The notes beneath the pieces are model-generated. The model saw nothing but the letters and a program-made list of their open reading frames with translations, had not been told where the DNA came from and searched no databases. Positions 52,281-61,731 of a stretch of DNA of 64,000 bases are shown here, piece after piece; position 1 is the first letter of the stretch; each line of letters starts with the position of its first letter. The translations under genes were made by a program, and so were the position numbers. The stretch covers positions 1-64,000 of the forward strand of contig JAQBPN010000003.1 of the NCBI GenBank assembly GCA_028287505.1, written 5' to 3'. The stretch comes from Fibrobacterota bacterium. Lineage in GTDB: Bacteria; Fibrobacterota; Fibrobacteria; UBA11236.

Positions 52281-53403
52281 TCTTGAGGCGGGCTGACAAC
52301 CGCCGGATGCCCTGTGAGATGCCGGTCCAGACCAGCAAGCCCGCCGCGAAGGCGGCGAATCCCGCCAGGAGCTGTCCCGGGATGCCCAATGCGCGGCCGG
52401 TGTGGACGGGAACCGTCCACATGCGCAGCTTGCGCCCCAGGTTGTATCCGGAGTAGGGTTCCCATTTCACGATCTCGGCCGTGGCCGCGTTCAAGGTGAG
52501 TTGGGAGCGAGTGTACCGGCGCCAGAAACCCGGTTCCTGGATAAACACGTTGACGGGTGCGCCCGGCTTTTGCGGCAGGCGGAGGCTGATAGAGGTCCAT
52601 CCGGGAACCTTTCCGTTTCCGCCCAACGCAACGCCCTGTGCCTGGGCGAACAGCGAATCCAGGTTGGCCTTCTCTCCCTTCTTGCCCATACCGCCGGCCT
52701 TTTCTTCCACTGGCTTCGGCGGGGGAGTATTGCCGGTGAGGGCATACATGAGATCGCCGGCCCAGCGGTATCCGATAATCGCGCCGGTGAGGGTGATGAC
52801 GAGCAACAGGGGAGCCGCCCAGAGGCCGAAGGCATTGTGCCAGTTCCAATCCCTGGCCTTTCCCTTCAGCTTGAAGTCCGGCACGGAGGCGGCCTTGAAA
52901 ACGGAGCGGGTCCAGCGGCGCGGCCACCAGAGATAGAGACCGGAAAGGACCATGAAGAAAAAGGACAGGCAGACGGCGTCGATGACCGGCTTCCAGACCT
53001 GCTTGGATGCGAGCCAGCGATGCCATTCCTCGACCTTATGCAGGAAAACATGGGTCTTGGAATCCTTGCCGGTGATTTTCCCGGAATACGGGTTCACGAA
53101 TACGGAACCCTTTTCCTTGCCCATATTGACGGCGACGGAGGCCGCCGGATCGGACCAGACCTTCACCTCCGTGGGAGCGGCGCCGGGGATTTCCCCTCGG
53201 GCATCCGCGACGATCGCATCCAGGCCTATCCTGGGGGAATCGGGAGCGGGCGTCTCCACGGATCGGACGCGCCGTTCGGACCAATCGGTGATCTGGGGCT
53301 CGAATGACAGCAGCATGCCGGTTACCGACATGGACAGGATGAAGGCGCCGGCGATGAGGCCGACCGCCAGGTGAATCCAGAAAAAAATCCTGCGAAACGG
53401 CAT
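52192..53403 (-). CDS. PepSY-associated membrane protein (iron-siderophore reductase-like)
   Basis: 403 residues from the ATG at 53403 (ctaggag upstream). Four main helices (about 5-30 FFWIHLAVGLIAGAFILSMSVTGMLL, 140-165, 190-215 and 345-370) alternate with two PepSY-like periplasmic regions. Conserved histidines occur in FLHKVEEWHRWLA, WHNAFGLWAAP and VPVHTGRALG, which may bind heme. The family (PiuB, FoxB-like) acts in reductive release of iron from siderophores. It lies 8 nt after the siderophore receptor gene as the last gene of the iron operon. The C-terminal tail PPPPTGVPAAGNS runs into the antisense of the DsbA-like gene. Confidence 0.9.
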   Translation of the reverse strand: MPFRRIFFWIHLAVGLIAGAFILSMSVTGMLLSFEPQITDWSERRVRSVETPAPDSPRIGLDAIVADARGEIPGAAPTEVKVWSDPAASVAVNMGKEKGSVFVNPYSGKITGKDSKTHVFLHKVEEWHRWLASKQVWKPVIDAVCLSFFFMVLSGLYLWWPRRWTRSVFKAASVPDFKLKGKARDWNWHNAFGLWAAPLLLVITLTGAIIGYRWAGDLMYALTGNTPPPKPVEEKAGGMGKKGEKANLDSLFAQAQGVALGGNGKVPGWTSISLRLPQKPGAPVNVFIQEPGFWRRYTRSQLTLNAATAEIVKWEPYSGYNLGRKLRMWTVPVHTGRALGIPGQLLAGFAAFAAGLLVWTGISQGIRRLSARLKIKRNWLPPPPTGVPAAGNSMTNPHRSGSH

Positions 53404-53411
53404 CTTGGCTC

Positions 53412-55784
53412 CTAGAACTGATAAGCGACGTTGACCATGTAGTTCCGCGGCGCCGCGGGACCGACCATGTTCGGATTGGCCTGGGAAACCCAATAGGTCT
53501 CGTCGAGGATGTTGTTGAAATTGACGGACAGCTTAAGCTGGCGGATGCCATAGTACAGGGCCGCGTCGTAGGCCGAGTAGTCGGGCAGGTTGAGATTGGC
53601 GAGCCGGGTCTTCTGCTCGCTGGAATAATTGCCGCCTATGCCGAAGCCCAGGCCCGTGAGCGGCCCTTCGTCCAGGGTGTATTTCGCCCAGATGCCGGCC
53701 TGATGGTGGGGAGCGGCTTCCTTCCAGCGGCCTACTTCCGCGGGAACGCTGCTCTTGGTGATCTCGGCCTGGTTGTAGGCGTAATTCCCGTTGATGGAAA
53801 GATTGTGGAGTACGTTGCCCGCGACGTCGATCTCCAGGCCTTTGGACGTTTCCTGTCCGCGTTGTATCAGCAGGCTGGTATTGACCGGGTCGCCGGCGTT
53901 CACGAGGATGTTGTTCTGTTCGATCCGGTAAACGGAGGTCGTCAGGGAAAGCCGCTTGTGGAACCATTCGCTCTTGGCCCCGGCTTCCAGCATGTCGCTC
54001 TCCAGGGGATCGAAAGGCCCCCCGAATACCGCCGGGTTTCCGATGGTGCCGGCGCTTTGCGGCTGGAAACCTTGCACGTAGGTGGCATACAGATTGACCT
54101 GCGGGATGACGCTGAAGACCAGGCCGGCCCTGGGGATGATCGACTCCTGCCACAATTTCTTTTCCGTGGGCTTCGTATAGTCGAGAAAGTCGATGTAGTA
54201 CTCCTTGCGAAGGCCCAGCATCAACTGGAGTTTCCACAATTTGATCTGGTCCTGGGCGTACACGCTGTTGGTGTAGTACCGGGTGGTCGGGTTGACCGTG
54301 CGGGTGGTGAAGTAGTTGCTGGTGTTGGCGGCGGAATAGTCCGGATTGGCCAGGTTGTAGAACGGCACGTTCGGTACGGGATTCCCGTTCTTGTCCAGCA
54401 GGTACAGGCTTTTCTTGGCGGGGTTGTAGGTGGCGATGGAGCCGTTGTTGGCCGCGTTACGGTAGCCGCTGGCCACGCCGTTGGTGGTGCCCACGGGAAC
54501 GATGCTCTGGATGAAATCGTATCCGAACAGCATGCTATGCTTCAGGGGCCAGGTCTTGAAAGAGAAATTCAGGTAAGTAGTGAAATTGTCGTCATACCGG
54601 GTGCGCATCCGTTCCGTGGTCGACTGCAGCACCAGGTTCGGGATTTCCGTGCCGGCGCTGTCGACCGCATAAGCGTTGCCGCCGCGGTGTTCCACCATGT
54701 CTTCGAAGAATACGTACTTCATGTACGAGGTGTTCAAGGCGATGGCGTCCGTGAACTTATGGTTCATGGCGGCGATCAGGTAGTAGTTCTTTTCCTTCAG
54801 ATAATCGCTGGCCCTGGACATGCTCTGGGTGATGGGCGTCGTGTATATCCGTTCCGTGCCTCCCGTGGAAGGTCCGTAAATGGGTTGGCCGCGTTCGGTC
54901 CTGCCGTCGATGTCGCTGTAGACGAAGTCGACGTCGAAGGCGGTCTTGGAGGTGGGGTGATAGGAAACGGACGGAGCGATCAGCACGTCGGCCCTTCCCT
55001 GCAGGTCCCGGAAGGTGGCGGTGTTCTGGTAGGCCAGATTCAAACGGTACAGGAGGGTTTTGTCTTCGTTCACGGGGCCGGTGAAATCGGTGCTGACGCG
55101 GCTCGTCTGGAAACTTCCCGAAGAAATGGCCACGGATTTCCGGGCCGTTTCCAGGGGCTTCTTGGTCACGTTGTTGATGGTTCCCCCCGGCTCGGTGTTC
55201 CCGTACAGCGCCGAGGCGGGGCCCTTCACCACTTCCACTCTTTCGAGATTGTTGATGAGCGGGGAGCTGAAGGAGCGTCCGCTCACGCGCAGGCCGTTGA
55301 TCAGGTAATAGCTGTTGCCGCCGATGCCGCGGATGGTGAACCGGTTCTCGAAGTTGTTCAGGCTCACGCCGCTCACGTTCTTGATCACGTCGTTGATGCG
55401 GAAAGCCTGCTTGTCCACCATCAGTTCCTTGGTCACGTAACTCACCGACTGGGGGACGTCTTTCAAAGGAATGGCCGTCTTCGAAGCGGAGGAGGAAACC
55501 TCGGCTTTGTACGAGGGTTGCTTTTTGCCGACGACTTTGACCTTTTCCAGGGCGGTCACGGAATGGGTGTCGGCCGGGGCCGAAGCCACGGGAGCGGCGC
55601 TGTCCGCCGATTCAGGCGAAACCGCCGTAGCGGGCGCGATAGGCGCTGCGGCCGGTTCCGCTTGGGCCATGTCCGCGGGCGCGGCCGGAGCGGGGGGCGG
55701 AACCTCCTGCGCGAAGGAGGAGGCCGCGATCAATGAGGCGAAAAGTCCCGTGATCAAAAATGCATGGAGATTCGAGCGGGTCAT
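53412..55784 (-). CDS. TonB-dependent siderophore receptor
   Basis: 790 residues from the ATG at 55784. A signal peptide ([16 protein letters not shown]) is followed by an Ala/Pro-rich spacer (about 26-80) and the TonB-box region ([17 protein letters not shown]). The plug ([74 protein letters not shown]) is of the ferric-siderophore receptor type (FhuE/FoxA/FpvA). The barrel ends with [13 protein letters not shown], with the terminal Phe expected of outer-membrane proteins. It sits between tonB and the PepSY gene in the iron operon. The siderophore is unknown. Confidence 0.94.
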   Translation of the reverse strand: MTRSNLHAFLITGLFASLIAASSFAQEVPPPAPAAPADMAQAEPAAAPIAPATAVSPESADSAAPVASAPADTHSVTALEKVKVVGKKQPSYKAEVSSSASKTAIPLKDVPQSVSYVTKELMVDKQAFRINDVIKNVSGVSLNNFENRFTIRGIGGNSYYLINGLRVSGRSFSSPLINNLERVEVVKGPASALYGNTEPGGTINNVTKKPLETARKSVAISSGSFQTSRVSTDFTGPVNEDKTLLYRLNLAYQNTATFRDLQGRADVLIAPSVSYHPTSKTAFDVDFVYSDIDGRTERGQPIYGPSTGGTERIYTTPITQSMSRASDYLKEKNYYLIAAMNHKFTDAIALNTSYMKYVFFEDMVEHRGGNAYAVDSAGTEIPNLVLQSTTERMRTRYDDNFTTYLNFSFKTWPLKHSMLFGYDFIQSIVPVGTTNGVASGYRNAANNGSIATYNPAKKSLYLLDKNGNPVPNVPFYNLANPDYSAANTSNYFTTRTVNPTTRYYTNSVYAQDQIKLWKLQLMLGLRKEYYIDFLDYTKPTEKKLWQESIIPRAGLVFSVIPQVNLYATYVQGFQPQSAGTIGNPAVFGGPFDPLESDMLEAGAKSEWFHKRLSLTTSVYRIEQNNILVNAGDPVNTSLLIQRGQETSKGLEIDVAGNVLHNLSINGNYAYNQAEITKSSVPAEVGRWKEAAPHHQAGIWAKYTLDEGPLTGLGFGIGGNYSSEQKTRLANLNLPDYSAYDAALYYGIRQLKLSVNFNNILDETYWVSQANPNMVGPAAPRNYMVNVAYQF

Positions 55785-55834
55785 GGGAGATCTTTCTGAA
55801 ACGGGTTCGGGTTTTGCCAGGGAGGAAGAGTCTG

Positions 55835-56557
55835 TCACTCTTCCAGTTTGAATTCGAAGGGCGCCCGGAAGCGGGCCGATATTTTCCGGCCATTGCGTAT
55901 AGGCGGCTGAAACAGAGTGGCGCGCGCGGATTTGAGGACGGCATCGTCGAACTCGTGTCCGCCGCTTTTTTCGATCTGCACTTGGGTCACCCTGCCCAAG
56001 GTATCGATGGTGATCAAAGCCACCACAGTGGCTTCCAAGCCCTTGTCCTGCGCCCGGCCCGGATAGACGGGAGACGTGCCCGACAGGATGCGCGGAGCCT
56101 GATCGACCATGACCGGCGAGGGGGGCAGGGGAGGCGGAGCCGGCGCGACCACGCTGTCCGCTTCTTTCATGATGGTATTGCCGGTGGCCACGGCCAGGTC
56201 GCCGGTTTCGCTCAGGGCGCCGTCGTCCATGCCGAATTGCGGCGGCGGGGGTTCCGGAGGCGGCTCCAGCTTGGGCGGAGGCGGCGCGGGATCGGGAGGA
56301 GGAATCTCCTCCTCCATCACGAAGATTTCGTCTTTCACTTGGTTGGCTTTGCCCTGCTGGGGCCAGAAGGCGCCGATACAGATGCCGGAAGCGATCAGGG
56401 CGGCCACCGCGATGTTGGCGCCCTTGGATAAAGGCGTCGCGGAAACGGGCAGATGCAATCGCAACGCGAAGAACCGTTCCGCATTGGGTTTGCGAATTCT
56501 CCCGCTGCGTTTGGGGCCGCGCCGGCCCGGGGCTTTTGGCGAAGACATGGCAATCAT
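55835..56557 (-). CDS. tonB: TonB energy-transducing protein
   Basis: 240 residues. A cytoplasmic basic N-terminus, a membrane anchor (about 45-65, [19 protein letters not shown]), a proline-rich periplasmic span (about 85-150, [22 protein letters not shown]), and the C-terminal TonB domain (about 165-240; [38 protein letters not shown]). It transmits the energy of ExbB/ExbD to the receptor encoded next. The ATG at 56557 overlaps the exbD stop (ATGA), which favours it over the ATG three codons later. Confidence 0.94.
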   Translation of the reverse strand: MIAMSSPKAPGRRGPKRSGRIRKPNAERFFALRLHLPVSATPLSKGANIAVAALIASGICIGAFWPQQGKANQVKDEIFVMEEEIPPPDPAPPPPKLEPPPEPPPPQFGMDDGALSETGDLAVATGNTIMKEADSVVAPAPPPLPPSPVMVDQAPRILSGTSPVYPGRAQDKGLEATVVALITIDTLGRVTQVQIEKSGGHEFDDAVLKSARATLFQPPIRNGRKISARFRAPFEFKLEE

Positions 56558-56964
56558 CCCGGTTTGGAAACCTTCAACGCGTATTTGCGGACGCCGGAAC
56601 CCTTGACCCAGTCCAGCAGCCGGACCACGTCCTCGTAAAGCAGGCGTTGATCCGCGGCGATGAGCACCTGATGGGTCGAGTCCTTGGAGACTTCATCCCT
56701 GAGCGCGAGGGCGATTGCGGCGGAATCGGATTCCACTCCGTCCAGGTAGACCTTGCGATCGACATCCATGGTGAGGCCGGAAGCCTTGGGGGCTTTTTCC
56801 CCGCCGTTCGCGGCCTTGGGCACGCTGACGGGGATTTCCCGATGGTCCAGCAGGGAAGAGGTGATCATGACCAGGATGAGCAGGACCAGGAACACGTCCA
56901 CCAGCGGAGTGATGTTGATCGACGTGATCCCGTCCTCGTCGTGGGCGGAGGATGCGGCGGCCAT
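56554..56964 (-). CDS. exbD: ExbD biopolymer transport protein
   Basis: 136 residues. The start at 56964 overlaps the exbB stop by one base (TGATG) and has ggag upstream. The protein has a short cytoplasmic lead, a membrane helix carrying the essential Asp ([19 protein letters not shown]) and a periplasmic domain ending ALKVSK. With ExbB it uses proton flow to drive TonB. A much longer open frame in another phase covers the same DNA and is not real. Confidence 0.94.
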   Translation of the reverse strand: MAAASSAHDEDGITSINITPLVDVFLVLLILVMITSSLLDHREIPVSVPKAANGGEKAPKASGLTMDVDRKVYLDGVESDSAAIALALRDEVSKDSTHQVLIAADQRLLYEDVVRLLDWVKGSGVRKYALKVSKPG

Positions 56965-57608
56965 CAGAAAATCTCCTTGGCGGAAGCCTGCAGGCTGCGC
57001 GCCAACAGCAGGTTGCGGATTTCGCCCAAGCCGTCCATGGCCTTGCGGACGCGGGCCTTGAGCAGGTTGTACAGCACCACCGCGGGAATGGCGACGATCA
57101 ATCCCACCGCCGTGGCGATCAGGGCTCCGGCGATGGCGGACATCACTTCCACGCCGCCCGTGCCGCCTTGGGAGGCCATGCGCCGGAAAGCGGAAAGAAT
57201 GCCGAGCACGGTTCCCGTGAGTCCGAGGAAAGGCGCATTGGCCCCCACGGTCCCCAGGAATTGCGCCCCTCTTTCCAGCAAATGGCGTTCGCGGACTTCC
57301 TGGGATTCCAGGACTTTTTCCAGCGCTTCCGGACACAGATGCACATTGTCCAATCCCAGCCGGATCAGGCGATCGGCCGAACCCGCTTCTCCGGCGGCCG
57401 GTTTCGCGGTCTGGTCGTCGCGGGGAAGTTGGGCGGTCAGGTTTTCAGCCAGGCCGGCGCTCAATTTCCGCATGCCCGATTGGGCGGCGCCCAGGGCCCG
57501 CCAACGCCAAGCGAAAAGAGCCACGCAGGCGGCGCCCATGGCCAGCAGCAGGCCCAGGATGCTTTGTTCCACCGCCCTGAGGGCGGCGTCGGAGAAAATG
57601 GCGTTCAT
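56964..57608 (-). CDS. exbB: ExbB/TolQ/MotA-family proton channel protein
   Basis: 214 residues from the ATG at 57608 (ggaagga upstream). Three membrane helices are seen, near residues 10-35 (SILGLLLAMGAACVALFAW), 120-150 and 155-185. The MotA/TolQ/ExbB core includes GTVGANAPFLGLTGTVLGILSAF and GALIATAVGLIVAIPAVVLYN with the conserved Thr/Gly lining. First gene of the exbB-exbD-tonB-receptor-PepSY operon, with a Fur-box-like palindrome 27 nt upstream. Confidence 0.94.
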   Translation of the reverse strand: MNAIFSDAALRAVEQSILGLLLAMGAACVALFAWRWRALGAAQSGMRKLSAGLAENLTAQLPRDDQTAKPAAGEAGSADRLIRLGLDNVHLCPEALEKVLESQEVRERHLLERGAQFLGTVGANAPFLGLTGTVLGILSAFRRMASQGGTGGVEVMSAIAGALIATAVGLIVAIPAVVLYNLLKARVRKAMDGLGEIRNLLLARSLQASAKEIF

Positions 57609-57634
57609 ATCGGTATCCTTCCAAAAGAAAAGAA

Positions 57635-57649
57635 TGAGACTTAATCTCA
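57635..57649 (-). promoter_or_regulatory. Candidate Fur box upstream of exbB
   Basis: TGAGACTTAATCTCA lies 27 nt upstream of the exbB start and matches the 7-1-7 Fur consensus TGAGAATNATTCTCA at all but two positions, with perfect TGAGA/TCTCA arms. Its position before an iron-uptake operon supports iron-dependent repression. Confidence 0.65.
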
Positions 57650-57761
57650 ATCTTAATTTTAAATGTATCTTGGCCTGGCCGGGTGCGGCAAGGGCGGGAG
57701 CGCGGCGTGCTCAGAACCTTTGTCCACGGGGATGCTACACACAGGCAAAGACGGGATTCCG

Positions 57762-58118
57762 ATGGATGAGGATTTGATGGCCGAATTGGAGAAGCGGGTG
57801 GAGACCTTGGGCAACGTAAGCAAGGCCTGTATGGAGATGAACGTGAGCCGCAGCCAATACTACAAGTGGAAGGCCTCCATTAGGACGAAAAGCCCGGAAC
57901 GACAGGTCAGGCGGCATCCCCAGGCTATTCCTTTGGCGGTGCGGGAGCAGATTCTGACCCTGGCCCGGCAATACCCCGACTGGGGTTGCGATCGGATCTC
58001 CTACTTCCTGGAGTTGCAGCGGAAGTCCGTCAGCGCCACAACGGTGCAGAAAATCCTAAGAAGGCACGGGTTGGGAAAGATGTCCCAGCGGGGACGCGAT
58101 TATTTTTCACAGTTGTGA
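57762..58118 (+). CDS. Orphan transposase-type HTH protein
   Basis: 118 residues from the ATG at 57762; in-frame ATGs at 57663 and 57732 are possible but add a low-complexity lead. The N-terminal half has an HTH (LGNVSKACMEMNVSRSQYYKWKASI) and the C-terminal half a second one (REQILTLARQYPDWGCDRISYFLELQRKSVSATTVQKILRRHGLGK). This is the two-HTH head of IS481/IS3-type integrases. The catalytic rve domain is absent and the frame ends shortly after. No inverted repeats are evident. It is either a transposase remnant or a repurposed DNA-binding protein. Confidence 0.7.
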   Translation: MDEDLMAELEKRVETLGNVSKACMEMNVSRSQYYKWKASIRTKSPERQVRRHPQAIPLAVREQILTLARQYPDWGCDRISYFLELQRKSVSATTVQKILRRHGLGKMSQRGRDYFSQL

Positions 58119-58362
58119 AACCTTCGATATGTGCTTTTTTCGCACGTATTCGCCGATTCCCGGCCTCCTTTGGGGACTTTTGGGAAGTCCCCGCCCTCTT
58201 CCCCCATCGGTTTTCGAAACGTACGGATTCGTACACCGCAGTACTGTAGGCCCCGGAGTGCCGGGTTCCTTCAGGACCTGGCGGGACTTCCATCATCGAC
58301 AAGGCAGCCCATGGGTGGGTTGCGCAGCATTGACATCACCGTTCATTTCAGAAAGGACGCGT

Positions 58363-59994
58363 ATGAAAACCTCTTTTCAGCGTTTTTCGACCAGACGCAA
58401 CGTGCCCACCAGTGCGCAATCCGTCGCAGTTTCCGCGTCCCTCTCCAGACCCAAAACCCTGGCGGCGATAACCGCGCTCGCATTCTTCGCGGGCGGAGCC
58501 TGGGCCGGGAATCCGGGCAGCTGCCCGGCGGTCAAGGATGCGGACTTCACCATGACGACCCTGGCCTCCCAGACGGCCAACAACCTGCAGGAACCGATGC
58601 GCATGGCGTTCGACCTGACCCCGTCGGGAACGGATGTCTACTTCGTTGAAAAGGGGGGAAAGGTCCGCAAGTACGTCGCGGCCACCAAAACCGTCACCAA
58701 CATCGGGACCATCGGCGTGAATACCACGGGCGAGCACGGTCTGCTGGGAATCGCCCTGGATCCGGGCTTCAAAACCAACAAGCGTCTTTTCCTCTTCTAC
58801 GGCACCAACCAGAACCCGTATCAATTCCGCCTCTCCCGCTTCACCATGACCGGGGAGCAATTGGACATGGCCTCCGAAAAGATCATGATCCGCATTTCCG
58901 CCGATGCCGGTTCCTGGCACACCGGGGGCTCCATCAAGTTCGATAACGCGGGAGACCTTTGGATCACCGTGGGCGACAACAAGTCGGACGAAGGCGGTTC
59001 CCCGAACACGAACGATTTGCGCGGCAAGATCCTCCGCATCCATCCCTTGGAAGACGGCACCTATTCCATTCCCGCGGGCAACCTGTTCCCGGTAGGCACC
59101 GAAAAGACCAAGCCCGAGATCTACATCATGGGCGATCGCAATCCCTACTCCATCGGAGTGGATCCCAAAACGGGTTGGATCGTCTGGGGAGAAGTGGGTC
59201 CCGACGGATACGGCGTCACCGAGGAATTCAATCTCGCCACCAAGCCGGGCAACTACGGCTGGCCCTATTTCGCCGGCAAGAACCAGGTCATCAAGACCGG
59301 CAAGGTGCCCTCCGCCCCCATCAACAATTCGCCGCTCAACACGGGCCTTGTCAATCTTCCTCCCGCGGTCACGGCAACCTATGCCTACCAGCAGGACTGC
59401 GCCATCTCCGGTCCGGTCTACCGCTATGACGCCTATGCCAATACGGCCGTCAAAATGCCTCCCCACTTCGACGGGACCTGGTTCGTCACCGATTTCAACA
59501 ATTACGGAACGCTCGGTCAGACCATGGACACCATGTCCGTGGATGCGAACGGGAATCCCGGAAAGCTGGGACGGATTTGGCCCAATTGGAAGCTGACCCG
59601 GCCCCTGGAATTCCAGGTCGGTCCCGACGGCGCTTTCTACGTGGTGAACTATGCCGGCTACTTCTCGACGATCTCGACCACGGCCATCGTCCGCATTGAG
59701 TACAATGGCACCTGTCGTCCGCCGGTCGACAACTCCATAGCCATCCGCCGTCCCATGGCCCCCGGAGGGGCCCTGATGGACGTTGCCGGCTCGCGCATCG
59801 CCGTGCGTTCCGAACTGCCTTCGGAATTGAAGGTGACGGATATGAGCGGCCGCTCGGTCTTCTCCCAGCGCACCGTAGGACAGCAGGAATTCGACCTGGC
59901 GCCGGCCGTGCACGGCCGCGCCGGCCTCTATGCGGTCACGCTCGCGACCGGATCCTCGGTCATTTCCCGCAAGGTGCTGCTGGACGGGCTTTGA
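58363..59994 (+). CDS. Secreted glucose/sorbosone dehydrogenase-like protein with sorting domain
   Basis: 543 residues from the ATG at 58363 (gaaagga upstream). A long signal peptide (ending FFAGGAWAG near residue 46) is followed by a GSDH propeller: EPMRMAFDLTPSGTDVYFVEKGGKVRKY, GEHGLLGIALDPGFKTNKRLFLFYG, SWHTGGSIKFDNAGDLWITVGDN, IYIMGDRNPYSIGVDPKTGWIVWGEVGPD. The last 65 residues (ELKVTDMSGRSVFSQ, GLYAVTLATGSSVISRKVLL) form a T9SS-type A sorting-like domain. Likely exported to the cell surface to oxidise sugars. Its closest relative in the window is the partial gene at 63064-64000. Confidence 0.9.
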   Translation: MKTSFQRFSTRRNVPTSAQSVAVSASLSRPKTLAAITALAFFAGGAWAGNPGSCPAVKDADFTMTTLASQTANNLQEPMRMAFDLTPSGTDVYFVEKGGKVRKYVAATKTVTNIGTIGVNTTGEHGLLGIALDPGFKTNKRLFLFYGTNQNPYQFRLSRFTMTGEQLDMASEKIMIRISADAGSWHTGGSIKFDNAGDLWITVGDNKSDEGGSPNTNDLRGKILRIHPLEDGTYSIPAGNLFPVGTEKTKPEIYIMGDRNPYSIGVDPKTGWIVWGEVGPDGYGVTEEFNLATKPGNYGWPYFAGKNQVIKTGKVPSAPINNSPLNTGLVNLPPAVTATYAYQQDCAISGPVYRYDAYANTAVKMPPHFDGTWFVTDFNNYGTLGQTMDTMSVDANGNPGKLGRIWPNWKLTRPLEFQVGPDGAFYVVNYAGYFSTISTTAIVRIEYNGTCRPPVDNSIAIRRPMAPGGALMDVAGSRIAVRSELPSELKVTDMSGRSVFSQRTVGQQEFDLAPAVHGRAGLYAVTLATGSSVISRKVLLDGL

Positions 59995-60035
59995 TGCCCT
60001 GAGGCGGTTCGCCTCGCAATCCGGATATTCAACCC

Positions 60036-60067
60036 GCCCGGGCCGTTACCACGGCCCGGGCTTTTTT
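60036..60067 (+). terminator. Rho-independent terminator after the sugar dehydrogenase gene
   Basis: A perfect 11-bp GC-rich stem (60036-60046 with 60051-60061) with a 4-nt loop (TACC) is followed by six T residues (60062-60067). It lies 42 nt after the stop codon at 59994. Confidence 0.92.
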
Positions 60068-60080
60068 ATTCCGACCCTTT

Positions 60081-61511
60081 TTAAGGCGAAGCCTGGACCA
60101 GAGCGGTCCCGGCGGCGGTCCGGACCAGGTAGATTCCCGGCTCTATGCGGGTCAGCACCCGGAACTCCCAGCGGCCCGCGCGCGCAAGGACCAAGGCCTT
60201 TCCCCGCAGATCATAGAGTCCGGGCAGCCCCGAGGCCGCCGAAGGGGCCTGAGTAACCCGCAGGATACCCCCGCGCAGGGTGGGCGGGGCGGAGCGGCCT
60301 TTGGACGCGGAGAATCGGATCGCCGCGGGCTGATCCCAATAAGTCCCGTCCGCTTGGACATCGGGAAGGCGGCAGGAGGCTCCCGGTCGGTTTCCCAGGG
60401 AGCAAATCCAATCCTTGATCATGGAGAGGCCGGCGGAATCGGGCTGAAAGGTGGCCAGCGTGGGCATCTGCTCCGTGGGCGTGAAGTCGAAGTCCTGCCG
60501 GACCATCATCCGCTTCATCACATAGGAGCTTTCCGGATACCCTTTGAAAATGAACTGCGGAAACGCCTCGCCGCCCTGATGGGTGAGCTTGCCCACGTAG
60601 GCGCCGTTCTTTCCGTCGCTTCCCTGGTCGACGCTGATCTCGGGATGGAAGAAATCGAAGATGTGATCGCCGGGGCTGGAGCCGATGGGGCCGTTGCCGT
60701 GGCATTGGGAGCAGTTCGACGCGAAATAGGACCGGGCCCGCAATTCCAGCGGGGCCGATTTTTCGTTCAGGCCGGCCCAACGGAACGCGCCGGGCTTTCC
60801 CGCCACCGGGTCGGCCGACAGGACTCCCTGGTCCCGCAACGCCTGCAATTGGTTCACCGTGGAATCTGCCAGGGAAGGCCGGTTCAATTGGGGGGTGATG
60901 AAACCCAGGATGCCGCGATTGAAGTGGCAGGTTACGCATTGGAATTTGGAAGGATAGGTGTACCGCTTCCCGCGGACGGTTCCGCCCATGCGCACATTGA
61001 GGATGACGTTTTCGCCGGACGCCTGGGAAACCAGATCGGCGTCGGATTGGTCGCGGGCCCATTTGTAACTGATGCCGTGCCAGGGATTGTCTCCAGGCTC
61101 CCCGGAACGGCGCACCAGGAACCGGGTTTCGACGAGGATCCGGCTGGAAGAATCGCCGTAAACGGTGTCGATCCGGAAATTCTTGATGAAGACGGTTTTC
61201 TCGGGAAAGGCGTAGGAATCCGTGTCGGTGGGGATGACCTTGGCGCCGGCGGGCAGGGAAATGAAGCGCTCCTTGGCCGCGCCGTCGCTCCACAGGGGGC
61301 TGTTCACCTGGAAAGGGACGATGCCGTCGCCCAGGATGCGCGCCGGGCCCGTGGTCGAATACAGCCCGGTCAGGGAGAGTTTGGCCGGCAGCGGATAGTC
61401 GTCCCGGCCGTCGAATTCCCGGATGGCCGTGGAAAGGCCCGCCGCGCTTCCGGAGGCGGCCGCAAGAAGCCCAAGCGCCGACAAGACGAATGCCCGGGCC
61501 CGTTTTTTCAC
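60081..61511 (-). CDS. Secreted diheme cytochrome of the SO_2930 type, with sorting-like tail
   Basis: 476 residues. A signal peptide (FVLSALGLLAAASGSAAG) is followed by a domain typical of SO_2930-family cytochromes (YPLPAKLSLTGLYS, VPFQVNSPLWSDGAAKERFISLP, FPEKTVFIKNF). Heme sites are CVTCH (about residue 193) and CSQCH (about residue 263). Conserved later parts are YVMKRMMVRQD and MPTLATFQPDSAGLSMIKDWI. The last 60 residues (GLYDLRGKALVLARAG, GIYLVRTAAGTALV) look like a C-terminal sorting domain. It may take electrons from the secreted dehydrogenases on either side. Confidence 0.87.
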   Translation of the reverse strand: MKKRARAFVLSALGLLAAASGSAAGLSTAIREFDGRDDYPLPAKLSLTGLYSTTGPARILGDGIVPFQVNSPLWSDGAAKERFISLPAGAKVIPTDTDSYAFPEKTVFIKNFRIDTVYGDSSSRILVETRFLVRRSGEPGDNPWHGISYKWARDQSDADLVSQASGENVILNVRMGGTVRGKRYTYPSKFQCVTCHFNRGILGFITPQLNRPSLADSTVNQLQALRDQGVLSADPVAGKPGAFRWAGLNEKSAPLELRARSYFASNCSQCHGNGPIGSSPGDHIFDFFHPEISVDQGSDGKNGAYVGKLTHQGGEAFPQFIFKGYPESSYVMKRMMVRQDFDFTPTEQMPTLATFQPDSAGLSMIKDWICSLGNRPGASCRLPDVQADGTYWDQPAAIRFSASKGRSAPPTLRGGILRVTQAPSAASGLPGLYDLRGKALVLARAGRWEFRVLTRIEPGIYLVRTAAGTALVQASP

Positions 61512-61731
61512 TGCAAACCCCTCAACTTATCCTCCGCGTTCCATCAATCCAGGCTCTGCGTTTCATAGTATAGCAGTTGATCGCCGACACCGCCAGAATC
61601 GCGAAAGGGGCGGGAAAATCATTCACAGATGTGAAAAAAGATTCTCGCGATACGCCGGAACGCCGCCCCGGGGCGGGCCCGGCCGATTATAGTTGTTGGG
61701 CATGGGGCCAGTCCGGTCCCGGGGGTTCGGC

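Noticed and set aside
56554-57336. 260-codon frame covering exbD and part of exbB
   Set aside because: Only its last 136 residues are ExbD; the rest is out of phase with ExbB. The exbD start at 56964 has its own ribosome site.
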